From: Euclidia mi
Lineage: Eukaryota; Arthropoda; Insecta; Lepidoptera; Erebidae
Direction of reading: 5' to 3'
DNA: 64,000 bases
NCBI GenBank assembly: GCA_944739405.2
Contig: OX123183.2
Location: 124,442,331-124,506,330, forward strand
The position numbers and the translations under genes were made by a program. This document shows, piece by piece, positions 1 to 10,125 of the stretch. The notes beneath the pieces were generated by a model that saw only the letters and a list, made by a program, of their open reading frames with translations, had not been told where the DNA came from and made no database searches. Numbering within the stretch: position 1 is the first letter of the stretch; the number at the start of each line of letters is the position of its first letter.

Positions 1-3000
1 ACACACGCCACAATGTTACCTGTTCGAGTAGCTCGGGGCTGAGCCACATGAGGTTGGAGTTGTCGTGGTCTGTACTAACTAACACGTAGCACACGTAGCT
101 ACTCCCGCGTCACACACGCCACAATGTTACCTGTTCGAGTAGCTCGGGGCTGAGCCACATGAGGTTGGAGTTGTCGTGGTCTGTACTAACACGTGGACCA
201 CGTAGCTACTGCTACGTCACACACGCCACAATGTTACCTGTTCGAGTAGCTCGGGGCTGAGCCACATGAGGTTGGAGTTGTCGTGGTCTGTACTAACTAA
301 CACGTAGCACACGTAGCTACTCCCGCGTCACACACGCCACAATGTTACCTGTTCGAGTAGCTCGGGGCTGAGCCACATGAGGTTGGAGTTGTCGTGGTCT
401 GTACTAACTAACACGTAGCACACGTAGCTACTCCCGCGTCACACACGCCACAATGTTACCTGTTCGAGTAGCTCGGGGCTGAGCCACATGAGGTTGGAGT
501 TGTCGTGGTCTGTACTAACTAACACGTAGCACACGTAGCTACTCCCGCGTCACACACGCCACAATGTTACCTGTTCGAGTAGCTCGGGGCTGAGCCACAT
601 GAGGTTGGAGTTGTCGTGGTCTGTACTAACTAACACGTAGCACACGTAGCTACTCCCGCGTCACACACGCCACAATGTTACCTGTTCGAGTAGCTCGGGG
701 CTGAGCCACATGAGGTTGGAGTTGTCGTGGTCTGTACTAACTAACACGTAGCACACGTAGCTACTCCCGCGTCACACACGCCACAATGTTACCTGTTCGA
801 GTAGCTCGGGGCTGAGCCACATGAGGTTGGAGTTGTCGTGGTCTGTCTACTAACACGTGGTACACGTAGCTACAGCTACGTCACACACGACACAATGTTA
901 CCTGTTCGAGTAGCTCGGGGCTGAGCCACATGAGGTTGGAGTTGTCGTGGTCTGTACTAACTAACACGTAGCACACGTAGCTACTCCCGCGTCACACACG
1001 CCACAATGTTACCTGTTCGAGTAGCTCGGGGCTGAGCCACATGAGGTTGGAGTTGTCGTGGTCTGTACTAACTAACACGTAGCACACGTAGCTACTCCCG
1101 CGTCACACACGCCACAATGTTACCTGTTCGAGTAGCTCGGGGCTGAGCCACATGAGGTTGGAGTTGTCGTGGTCTGTACTAACTAACACGTAGCACACGT
1201 AGCTACTCCCGCGTCACACACGCCACAATGTTACCTGTTCGAGTAGCTCGGGGCTGAGCCACATGAGGTTGGAGTTGTCGTGGTCTGTACTAACTAACAC
1301 GTAGCACACGTAGCTACTCCCGCGTCACACACGCCACAATGTTACCTGTTCGAGTAGCTCGGGGCTGAGCCACATGAGGTTGGAGTTGTCGTGGTCTGTA
1401 CTAACTAACACGTAGCACACGTAGCTACTCCCGCGTCACACACGCCACAATGTTACCTGTTCGAGTAGCTCGGGGCTGAGCCACATGAGGTTGGAGTTGT
1501 CGTGGTCTGTACTAACTAACACGTAGCACACGTAGCTACTCCCGCGTCACACACGCCACAATGTTACCTGTTCGAGTAGCTCGGGGCTGAGCCACATGAG
1601 GTTGGAGTTGTCGTGGTCTGTACTAACTAACACGTAGCACACGTAGCTACTCCCGCGTCACACACGCCACAATGTTACCTGTTCGAGTAGCTCGGGGCTG
1701 AGCCACATGAGGTTGGAGTTGTCGTGGTCTGTACTAACTAACACGTAGCACACGTAGCTACTCCCGCGTGACACACGCCACAATGTTACCTGTTCGAGTA
1801 GCTCGGGGCTGAGCCACATGAGGTTGGAGTTGTCGTGGTCTGTACTAACTAACACGTAGCACACGTAGCTACTCCCGCGTCACACACGCCACAATGTTAC
1901 CTGTTCGAGTAGCTCGGGGCTGAGCCACATGAGGTTGGAGTTGTCGTGGTCTGTACTAACTAACACGTAGCACACGTAGCTACTCCCGCGTCACACACGC
2001 CACAATGTTACCTGTTCGAGTAGCTCGGGGCTGAGCCACATGAGGTTGGAGTTGTCGTGGTCTGTACTAACTAACACGTAGCACACGTAGCTACTCCTGC
2101 GTCACACACGCCACAATGTTACCTGTTCGAGTAGCTCGGGGCTGAGCCACATGAGGTTGGAGTTGTCGTGGTCTGTACTAACTAACACGTAGCACACGTA
2201 GCTACTCCCGCGTCACACACGCCACAATGTTACCTGTTCGAGTAGCTCGGGGCTGAGCCACATGAGGTTGGAGTTGTCGTGGTCTGTACTAACACGTGGT
2301 ACACGTAGCTACAGCTACGTCACACACGACACAATGTTACCTGTTCGAGTAGCTCGGGGCTGAGCCACATGAGGTTGGAGTTGTCGTGGTCTGTCTACTA
2401 ACACGTGGTACACGTAGCTACAGCTACGTCACACACGACACAATGTTACCTGTTCGAGTAGCTCGGGGCTGAGCCACATGAGGTTGGAGTTGTCGTGGTC
2501 TGTCTACTAACACGTGGTACACGTAGCTACAGCTACGTCACACACGACACAATGTTACCTGTTCGAGTAGCTCGGGACTGAGCCACATAAGGTTGGAGTT
2601 GTCGTGGTCTGTACTCACTAACACGTAGCACACGTAGCTACTCCCACGACACACACGCCACAATGTTACCTGTTCGAGTAGCTCGGGGCTGAGCCACATG
2701 AGGTTGGAGTTGTCGTGGTCTGTACTAACTAACACGTAGCACACGTAGCTACTCCCACGACACACACGCCACAATGTTACCTGTTCGAGTAGCTCGGGGC
2801 TGAGCCACATGAGGTTGGAGTTGTCGTGGTCTGTACTAACTAACACGTAGCACACGTAGCTACTGCTACGTCACACACGCCACAATGTTACCTGTTCGAG
2901 TAGCTCGGGGCTGAGCCACATGAGGTTGGAGTTGTCGTGGTCTGTACTAACTAACACGTAGCACACGTAGCTACTCCCACGACACACACGCCACAATGTT

Positions 3001-4544
3001 ACCTGTTCGAGTAGCTCGGGGCTGAGCCACATGAGGTTGGAGTTGTCGTGGTCTGTACTAACTAACACGTAGCACACGTAGCTACTGCTACGTCACACAC
3101 GCCACAATGTTACCTGTTCGAGTAGCTCGGGGCTGAGCCACATGAGGTTGGAGTTGTCGTGGTCTGTACTAACTAACACGTAGCACACGTAGCTACTCCC
3201 ACGACACACACGCCACAATGTTACCTGTTCGAGTAGCTCGGGGCTGAGCCACATGAGGTTGGAGTTGTCGTGGTCTGTACTAACTAACACGTAGCACACG
3301 TAGCTACTGCTACGTCACACACGCCACAATGTTACCTGTTCGAGTAGCTCGGGGCTGAGCCACATGAGGTTGGAGTTGTTGTGGTCTGTCTACTAACACG
3401 TGGCCCACGTAGCTACAGCTACGTCACACACGACACAATGTTACCTGTTCGAGTAGCTCGGGGCTGAGCCACATGAGGTTGGAGTTGTCGTGGTCTGTAC
3501 TAACTAACACGTAGCACACGTAGCTACTGCTACGTCACACACGCCACAATGTTACCTGTTCGAGTAGCTCGGGGCTGAGCCACATGAGGTTGGAGTTGTT
3601 GTGGTCTGTCTACTAACACGTGGCCCACGTAGCTACAGCTACGTCACACACGACACAATGTTACCTGTTCGAGTAGCTCGGGGCTGAGCCACATGAGGTT
3701 GGAGTTGTCGTGGTCTGTACTAACTAACACGTAGCACACGTAGCTACTCCCACGACACACACGCCACAATGTTACCTGTTCGAGTAGCTCGGGGCTGAGC
3801 CACATGAGGTTGGAGTTGTCGTGGTCTGTACTAACTAACACGTAGCACACGTAGCTACTGCTACGTCACACACGACACAATGTTACCTGTTCGAGTAGCT
3901 CGGGGCTGAGCCACATGAGGTTGGAGTTGTCGTGGTCTGTACTAACTAACACGTAGCACACGTAGCTACTGCTACGTCACACACGCCACAATGTTACCTG
4001 TTCGAGTAGCTCGGGGCTGAGCCACATGAGGTTGGAGTTGTTGTGGTCTGTCTACTAACACGTAGCACACGTAGCTACTCCCGCGTCACATACGCCACAA
4101 TGTTACCTGTTCGAGTAGCTCGGGGCTGAGCCACATGAGGTTGGAGTTGTCGTGGTCTGTACTAACTAACACGTAGCACACGTAGCTACTGCTACGTCAC
4201 ACACGCCACAATGTTACCTGTTCGAGTAGCTCGGGGCTGAGCCACATGAGGTTGGAGTTGTTGTGGTCTGTCTACTAACACGTAGCACACGTAGCTACTC
4301 CCGCGTCACATACGCCACAATGTTACCTGTTCGAGTAGCTCGGGGCTGAGCCACATGAGGTTGGAGTTGTTGTGGTCTGTCTACTAACACGTAGCACACG
4401 TAGCTACTCCCGCGTCACATACGCCACAATGTTACCTGTTCGAGTAGCTCGGGGCTGAGCCACATGAGGTTGGAGTTGTTGTGGTCTGTCTACTAACACG
4501 TAGCACACGTAGCTACTCCCGCGTCACATACGCCACAATGTTAC
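1..4544. repeat. 111-bp satellite array derived from STRAD exon 3/intron 3 junction
   Basis: A head-to-tail tandem array with a 111-bp monomer (some units about 110 bp). I count 42 occurrences of the core: 41 repeat units plus the parental copy at the end of STRAD exon 3. The array begins mid-unit at base 1, so it continues outside the window. Read on the minus strand, each unit carries the last 50 nt of exon 3 (coding HDNSNLMWLSPELLEQ), then CAG|GTAACA, an intact 5' splice site, then about 60 nt of spacer. The core is almost invariant; the exceptions I saw are two changes near 2570-2590 and a C-to-T in several units between 3380 and 4480. The spacer has at least four types, with CCCGCGT, CCCACGA, TGCTACG or AGCTACG next to the core. 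From about 2650 to 3310 the CCCACGA and TGCTACG types alternate, giving a 222-bp higher-order repeat. Most units have an in-frame TGA on the minus strand; CCCACGA units stay open, which explains spurious ORFs there. Confidence 0.97.
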
Positions 4545-4722
4545 CTGTTCGAGTAGCTCGGGGCTGAGCCACATGAGGTTGGAGTTGTCGTGGTCTGGTG
4601 GCGGCAGTAGATGCAGGCGGCGGGTCCGGCGGCCGCGCAGCACGAGGCTGGCGGCGCTGCGCAGCCCCGACACGCGGGACACGCCGTTAGCGCCTACCAG
4701 CACGTGACTGGCGCGGATACTC
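4545..4722 (-). CDS. STRAD: STRAD pseudokinase, exon 3 (catalytic-loop to APE-motif region)
   Basis: Third coding exon seen of the STE20-related adaptor (STRAD), the pseudokinase that with MO25 binds and activates LKB1. The acceptor is TTCCCGCAG|G at 4723/4722 and the donor CAG|GTAACA at 4545/4544. The exon is 178 nt: one base completing the Arg codon split with exon 2, then 59 codons, ending in phase 0. Across the splice the catalytic loop reads YIHRSIRASHVLV, so HRD has become HRS with no catalytic Asp. The DFG position reads SGLRS. Both losses are the known STRAD pattern. WLSPELLEQ is the activation-segment end, where true kinases have APE. From 4603 leftward the exon's last 50-odd nt are the source of the satellite. 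The region coding VLRGRRTRRLHLLPPP is more GC-rich than exons 1 and 2. Later exons for the C-lobe are not in the window. Confidence 0.9.
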
Positions 4723-4952
4723 CTGCGGGAAGACCACCACAATGTGATTGATGTATACTTCGTGCTTTCTATGTTGGCCGGCCTGAAGTTTGTCAGTATG
4801 ATAAGTTCGCGCATGTACAGTAAGTTAAAGCAGTACTAAAAACTTCCTAAAACGCCGCTAGAATCCTAATCAACATAAAATACGCGAGGTGTTAACTTTA
4901 TACGGCCCGGTGCGAGCTCTAATATATGACGTAAATGGCTCACTTTTACAAC

Positions 4953-5470
4953 AATGGCCTAGTGAAGATGCTACATATTAGACTGACATGCAGAGAGATC
5001 GGTTTAAGCCCACATGGCACACCACTCACTTTTTGAAATTATACATAGTAAATTGTTAATCATTGCTTGCCGTGTGCCTCGATGAGCATGTTAAGCCGCA
5101 AGCTCCAGGTGTCATGAAAATCATTGACAAATGTCATGGGGAGTCAGTACACTGAAATATGTATAGCGATAACATAATGACAGTACACTGAGGGTCTAGT
5201 TCGAGTTTGCACTCGAACGTCACGATCGACGATAGAATTGTCGCCGGGAACAATTTCCATACATTTTCCAAAAGCGCCACCTAACGGAGTGTTGCGATCG
5301 ATAGAGACCGCTAGGGGGCGCATTTAGAAAATGTATGGAAATTGTTCCCGTCAATAAAATATCACTATCCCTTTCGATTTCCGAGGTCAGACGAAAGTCG
5401 CTCCATGGAAAAGCTAATATGCTGTTAAGTCTGGTAAGACTGTAAAGTGTAACCCTGGCTACAAGGTGGA
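4953..5470 (+). repeat. Degenerate tRNA-headed SINE in STRAD intron 2
   Basis: This segment aligns by eye along its length with the SINE at 56361-56790. Shared landmarks are the head GGCCTAGTGAAGA, AATTGTTAATCATTGCTTGCC, GTGCCTCGATGAGCA, and the 3' part GAGGTCAG...GTGGAAAAGCTAAT-type sequence near 5387-5420. It is older than the other copies and is interrupted by a fold-back element at 5245-5350. Confidence 0.6.
5245..5350. repeat. Fold-back element, 24-bp perfect arms, in STRAD intron 2
   Basis: Bases 5245-5268 are an exact reverse complement of 5327-5350 (arm begins CGGGAACAATTTCC). Inside, a second imperfect pairing (GCGCCACCTAACGG with CCGCTAGGGGGCGC) extends the stem towards a short loop. 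The whole 106 bp could form a long hairpin in the STRAD pre-mRNA. It could be a MITE or a hairpin RNA source; no clear target duplication was found. A small separate hairpin, GTTCGAGT/ACTCGAAC, lies at 5199-5218. Confidence 0.75.
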
Positions 5471-5607
5471 AATTTTGGATGCAACAGTTAATATAACATA
5501 CATATAAATTAATGTTACCTCCTTGCTTATTTAACATGTCACAAGACATTTAATGTTCATTGCTTAAAGAGTAATGTAAGAAAAAATTATGATTTCTAAT
5601 TACTCAC

Positions 5608-5840
5608 CTATGTATATACAATTGTTTATGCAAATACTGTAACGCCTGCAGTACATCTCGCAGTATCAATGCACAGGCAAGTTCTGGCAAGCCTTCTTGG
5701 AAGTAGCGATCCAGGATATCTCGGCAGGAACCAAACGTCATGAGTGGAGATACCACATAAAGCTCTCTACCATGGACGAAAGATGTGAGGTATGGTAATA
5801 TGTTGGCATGTTGCAATTCTTTCCTTGTGAGGATGTCTTG
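5608..5840 (-). CDS. STRAD: STRAD pseudokinase, exon 2 (alpha-C helix to alpha-E)
   Basis: Second coding exon, 233 nt. The acceptor is TTTTTGTTCCAG|CAAGAC and the donor CATAG|GTGAGT. It enters in phase 0 (after the CAG that ends exon 1) and leaves with two bases, AG, that pair with the first G of exon 3 to make Arg. The protein begins QDILTRKELQHANILPYLTS and ends LQALQYLHKQLYIH, which lines up with the STRAD kinase N-lobe and hinge (NHPNIVPY-like and YIHH-like stretches). VVSPLMTFGSCRDIL is the hinge region. I discount the upstream Met-Phe-Gln of the open frame because that part is intron and the apparent start is TTG. Splice phases on both sides agree, which strongly supports one gene. Confidence 0.9.
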
Positions 5841-6375
5841 CTGGAACAAAAAGAATGTTTATTTGAAGTTGGTTCTCTGAAATTATTTTAAGTACTTTTA
5901 GTAATATTTTCTATGGAATTTAATTATGTTTGGCTCTCCAAATTGTAATAAGGTCTATATGAAATGATGATTGAGAATACCTGCACAGCAACATTTTTAA
6001 ACATTGAGAATACACTTATGTATAACTATTTTGTGATACTTATATGGTTAATCACTGATGTTACATAAACAAACTTAGTGTTAATTTTAACAACTTAAGC
6101 ATGATAGAGGCTTAAGGCTGGAAGGCATTAGTATGATGAAAGCTCTAGGTAATAAGTAATAACAACACAATATGATGATAATTTTGTTTCTCTGTGATCC
6201 CTGTGCCCTTTACAAGCCCTTGGATGACCTAGAATCTGGATATTCAATTTTGTGCGTTTGAATAAGCTAAAATTATGTGAAGTATGGGCTTTGTGGAGCT
6301 AAAGACTTTAGTATATTTGCATAAAACGTTATAAACGGACAGGAATTGCAAGATAAATGTAAAATAAACAAATAC
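5841..6375 (-). other. STRAD intron 1, no other feature
   Basis: AT-rich intron between the GTATTT donor and TTCCAG acceptor. No open frame or repeat recognised. Confidence 0.7.
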
Positions 6376-6540
6376 CTGAATCAGACTGGCATTCTCCTTG
6401 GTTTTGTCAACAAAATATCTCTTGATAGCGACATTTTGGTTACTTGGCTTATACAGCGCAGAATACACAACAGCTACGCCTCCACAGCATTCCGTAATTA
6501 TCGAAGTAAGTTGATAATCGTTTATGTCAGGGTTAAACAT
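6376..6540 (-). CDS. STRAD: STRAD pseudokinase, exon 1 (N-lobe start)
   Basis: First coding exon, 55 codons from ATG at 6540-6538 to the donor CAG|GTATTT at 6376/6375, phase 0. The protein starts MFNPDINDYQLTSIITECC and continues with YKPSNQNVAIKRYF, the beta-3 strand with the VAIK lysine retained. The glycine-rich loop is degenerate (ECCGGVAVVYSA), as expected for a nucleotide-binding but inactive pseudokinase. The open frame extends 13 codons further upstream, but the only apparent start there is TTG, so I use the ATG. There is little N-terminal extension compared with vertebrate STRAD. STRAD works in the cytoplasm with LKB1 and MO25 upstream of AMPK-family kinases. Confidence 0.86.
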
Positions 6541-7514
6541 TTTAAACAAGCGAAAACAACAAAATTTACAAATATTCAACTAAACACCTTAATCCTTTGT
6601 CAACAACACATAATGACACGATATTGTCTAGACTAAAAATAGCAATTATTTTAACGATACAGTTGTAATAAAAGTAAATAATTCACAAAATAAATTGGTC
6701 AATGTTTTTATTGTTTGACAATAGCCGCGTTCCAGGCGTGACTCGACTTTTGGTTTATGGTGCATGAAAGATGTGTTCCGGACTTTTGTTACAATCTTAT
6801 GAGGTTTTACCTTATTAATCACTTAATGAATTTCCCACTTGCTCTGGAGCCAAAAGGTATAACGTGCCAGATTACCATGACTTAAAGTTATGATTTAATG
6901 TTATTTTTATTATGTATGTAATCTAAGCAATGGAATTGGCAAAGCTATCTTGCTACTTTATAATTATAATGCCTAAAAATATTTTTTTTTTTTATTTTAT
7001 TCGAGTAAAAAAATAATCAAACTAATAATGTAGGTTTGTCGCTTATGTCTTATTTATGTCAAATGCTATTACTGGAACACTGTCTGTGACATGCAAGTGA
7101 CATGTCATGTGAGTGTCAAGTACTGTCAAGTTGCGAACTGTCAACTGTGAATACACGAGAACCAAGGACGAGAACTTTGAAGTGGGTAGGTAGAAAAAAC
7201 AACAAAACAAATCTTGTCTCGCAATATCATCATTGACGCATAATGTTTCCAGATTATTGCTGTTGATATCTCTTATAAACTATATATCTACCTATAATTT
7301 GATAGTTTCCTTAACCCATACTACTTACCTATGCAACAGCGCTTACAGGCTGTGAGCGCTGTAAGTTACAGCTAAGAACTCCATGGCTATAAAAGTGAAA
7401 TGATTTGAGTTGCCAAAGAAATGTCGAGAAACCGTTCCAAAAGCTGTATATTTAGTCACAGTATTTATGTAGGATAGATACGGGCACTTCAGTGTCTATT
7501 ATAAATAAAAACGT
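6541..7514. other. Upstream flank of STRAD
   Basis: Should hold the STRAD 5' leader and promoter on the minus strand, but I see no decisive TATA or initiator. AT-rich, with a T-rich run at about 6980 and a cluster of GTGACATG/GTCAAGT short repeats at about 7087-7145. Nothing else recognised. Confidence 0.4.
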
Positions 7515-7665
7515 TAATAAAGCCGTGTGGTTGACGGCATAGAATACAAGTGTCACCACCCCCTATCTTCCCGTGGGTGTCGTAAGAGGCGACTAAGGGA
7601 TAACACGATGCAAATACCATCTTTGCGTAGAGACGGAAAACTCGACATCAAATCAAACCCTATAC
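7515..7665 (+). repeat. Fragment of 'GTGTCACCACCCC' retroelement 3' region
   Basis: Matches the units at 18725-18968 and 20656-20893: GTGTCACCACCCCxTATC, CCCGTGGGTGTCGTAAGAGG, then GGAAAACTxGAxA...AAACCCTATAC. Truncated where the tRNA-type SINE at 7666 begins. Confidence 0.7.
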
Positions 7666-7965
7666 GATTGCCTCGTTGGTCTCGCAGCATAAATGTGCGC
7701 GTGGGATTGGGAGGTCCCGGGTTCGATTCCTGGGTCGGGCAGTGTTATTGGGTTTTTCTGTCACAAAATTCTCAGTAGCAGCACGGACTCTGGAAATGTG
7801 CCCGGTACGGCAATAGGCTCGCCCCTTATTACGTGGGACTAAAGAACACACAACACAGAAAAAAAAACCCCCACTTTTCGCCAGATATACTGGCGAAACC
7901 GGTATAGAGATACACCTCTGCCTACCCCTTCGGGGATAAAAGGCGTGACGATATGTATGTATGTA
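7666..7965 (+). repeat. tRNA-derived SINE, full head and tail
   Basis: The tRNA-like head has an A-box region (TTGGTCTCGCAGC) and B box GGTTCGATTCC, followed by a body with TCTCAGTAGCAGCACGGA and CAATAGGCTCGCC. The 3' tail is CCTCTGCCTACCCCTTCGGG...GGCGTGA and a (TATG)n run. It is a mobile sequence with an RNA polymerase III promoter, not a functional tRNA gene. Other copies are at 19387 and 59346. Confidence 0.88.
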
Positions 7966-8604
7966 CGTTAATAAAAATGGAGCACATTGTTTACATTGTT
8001 CATATTTTTTGGATAATAACTCCACACTCCACCACGCAACAGGTGAGTGATGTTTACTCTTATTGTTTTTATTTTGTTTGATACTTAAGTAGGTAGATAA
8101 GTTACCTACTAAGGTTAACGGCCTATTATGTCCTATTAGATTTTTAATAATAACATCAGGCTTGATGGAAGGAAGAGCTAAGTAACTTTTAGCAGACTGA
8201 TACAGTTTACTGGTTTACTTGCCCATTGTCTTTTGTCTTTCGGTCCAGTTGACTTGCAATTAATGACTTCGGTGATTTTTTATTGCTGGCAATAGACAGA
8301 CCTCCTATTGCCCACCTGATGGTACATATCTAATAAGTAATCCCGGCTCACACATGGTTGTGTGCGAATACTCAACCAAGCAGTTGCCTACCGCGAGGAT
8401 GGAAAAAGACGTCAGAGGAAGAGCGAGATGAGAGAGAAGGTAAATCGGGTGGCGCCTCCGGCACGCACTAATCGATGGAAATGCAATAGTATAGGTACTA
8501 GGTACTTTTTTACTTGACGTGGATATTCTGTTAGAGTTCTCAGTTGAGCCGGTCCATCCATTCTAAAATCTGCAAGGTTCTCTAAGTAAGTAGTTAGGTA
8601 CTCA
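7966..8604. other. No gene seen
   Basis: AT-rich, short stop-ridden frames only. Confidence 0.5.
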
Positions 8605-8920
8605 TAACATAACATATAGCAACAAACTTGCAGCAAGTTTACATCAAACTTGCTAGTTTCACTGTGACAAACTTGCATCAAACTTGCATGAAGTTTGCTT
8701 TTGCAAAGGTTGCACAGGTACAAGGCACAGGTTGGTGATCCGACAACAGCTGGTCGCCGAGCACCTCCTGCTGTATCTAGGAGTTCGACCGACCACCAAC
8801 CTCTGCTCGTCGTCATCCAAATCCTTTGAAAAACCAACTTCATGCAAGTTTGTCACAGTGAATCTAGCAAGTTTGATTTAAACTTGCTGCAAGTTTGGCA
8901 AGTTTGCATTGTTATCTTAA
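8605..8920. mobile_element. Fold-back MITE with CAAGTTTG-rich arms
   Basis: Left arm about 8625-8694 and right arm about 8838-8900 are reverse complements with few differences (shared AAACTTGCAGCAAGTTTA, CACTGTGACAAACTTGCAT). The left arm has an extra 11-bp copy of CAAACTTGCAT. The centre (8700-8835) is unrelated GC-richer DNA. Open frames over it are by-products of the inverted arms. No certain target duplication. Confidence 0.78.
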
Positions 8921-9339
8921 GCCCACGAAACAAAGCATCGCGTAACCCGATCGCGTAATTACTTATTTAAAAAGTTTCGTTTTGGTACACACCAATTCAA
9001 CACAGTAGGTACCTACCTATAGGCTGTCTTATCTGTGCTATAGGTACCTAAGCCATAAGTACCGTGACCACGGCAGTAGCACAGTATAAAGTAGTATCGC
9101 TAATGTCACTATGACTCGTACGACTGAAGTCCGAGAAGAACTTGAGTGAAGGCTGCCGGAGTTAAAATCGTAAATCTTTTATATTAGGTATCTACCTAGT
9201 AGAGTTCGCGCTTCGGGAATCATATATTTGCTTAAACATTACTCAGGAGTCGCACTATCTATATGTATTGGTTAAACCGTACAAAAATCCGTTCGGTAGT
9301 TTTTGAGTTTATCACATTCATCCACAGATGAAACAAGAA
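8921..9339. other. No gene seen
   Basis: AT-rich with GTACCTA-type microrepeats. Nothing recognised. Confidence 0.45.
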
Positions 9340-9425
9340 CATTCATCCATTTCATCCCCGTAGGGGTAGGCAGAGGTGTATTACGAACCCACACTTTGCC
9401 AGTTGTGTTTCGGTCCCATGTTATT
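9340..9425 (-). repeat. SINE tail fragment
   Basis: CCCGTAGGGGTAGGCAGAGG is the reverse complement of the conserved SINE tail, followed by the body remnant GTTTCGGTCCCA. Confidence 0.7.
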
Positions 9426-9550
9426 GGTATGTTATGTTATTCATACAGGCAGAGGGAAGGGACTTTATACTCGTAATAGGAAGGTGTGTAGGTATTGCTA
9501 CAAGTCGCTGATTAGCGGGCAGTATCGTAAATTTAAAGGGACGCTGAGGT

Positions 9551-9766
9551 CACGGTAATATAATCTAACAGTATTGTAACTCGGCCGTCTTCGTGAGTTA
9601 TATACCTACCAGACGCGCCGCATGCGAGCTGCGGCACGATAGCGGCTGCGGGTACTGTAGGTACAGTCCGCCCAGTCTAATGGGTACTCTGCTCGCGGCG
9701 CGTAGGTATAACTCGAGTTTCGTGCGTTTGTATGGAGTTACAATACTGTTAGATATTATTACCGTG
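9551..9766. mobile_element. MITE with about 32-bp TIRs and 7-bp target duplication
   Basis: 216 bp. Ends CACGGTAATA...TATTACCGTG with about 30 of 32 bp matching between the inverted arms (TCTAACAGTATTGTAACTC shared). Flanked by CTGAGGT at 9544-9550 and 9767-9773. GC-rich interior, no transposase. Short open frames inside are not genes. Confidence 0.88.
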
Positions 9767-9884
9767 CTGAGGTGGTTATTTCTTTAAAGTATAATGTCCA
9801 ATTTTAGCACAAATACCCTCGTTCCAAGCCAGTAGGGCATATCTTCTAATAATGGCTGTGGTTACTGATGCTGAAACATTTCTC

Positions 9885-10125
9885 CGACATTCGTTTTGCC
9901 ATTGATTGATTCACCGACAGAACGATTCACTTTTCATTTTTTCTCCGACAGAACTTTTCAATGACGAACGTTTCGCCGATATAACGATTCACTTTTCATT
10001 ATTTCACCAATAGAACGTTTCAACGGCGAATGATTCGCCGACATAACGATTCGACTTTGAACATTTCATCGACAGAACCTTTCACCGGCGAGCGATTCGC
10101 CGACACAACTGTTCATCTGCCCCTG
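9885..10125 (+). repeat. 62-bp degenerate tandem repeat, about 3.5 units
   Basis: The landmark CGATTC starts at 9923, 9985 and 10047 and a degenerate form at 10109, a period of 62 bp. Units contain TTTC-CCGACAGAAC and GATTCGCCGACATAAC. Confidence 0.8.

Noticed and set aside
1658..3850. Several 68-105 residue minus-strand frames with the same repeated sequence
   Set aside because: They are satellite units without the in-frame TGA, not genes. The coding-like text comes from the amplified STRAD exon end.
1..4544. CRISPR-like regular repeats
   Set aside because: Tandem 111-bp units without unique spacers in a eukaryotic genome with introns; an ordinary satellite layout.
6244..6579. Longer start for STRAD upstream of 6540
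   Set aside because: The upstream start is TTG; a eukaryotic gene should use the ATG at 6540-6538.
7666..7740. tRNA gene
   Set aside because: A and B boxes are present, but the fold is imperfect and a SINE body and tail follow. Same at 19387, 59346, 19170 and 50597.
8412..8881. Frames of 65-143 codons across the fold-back element
   Set aside because: They read through inverted CAAGTTTG arms; low-complexity and no domain.
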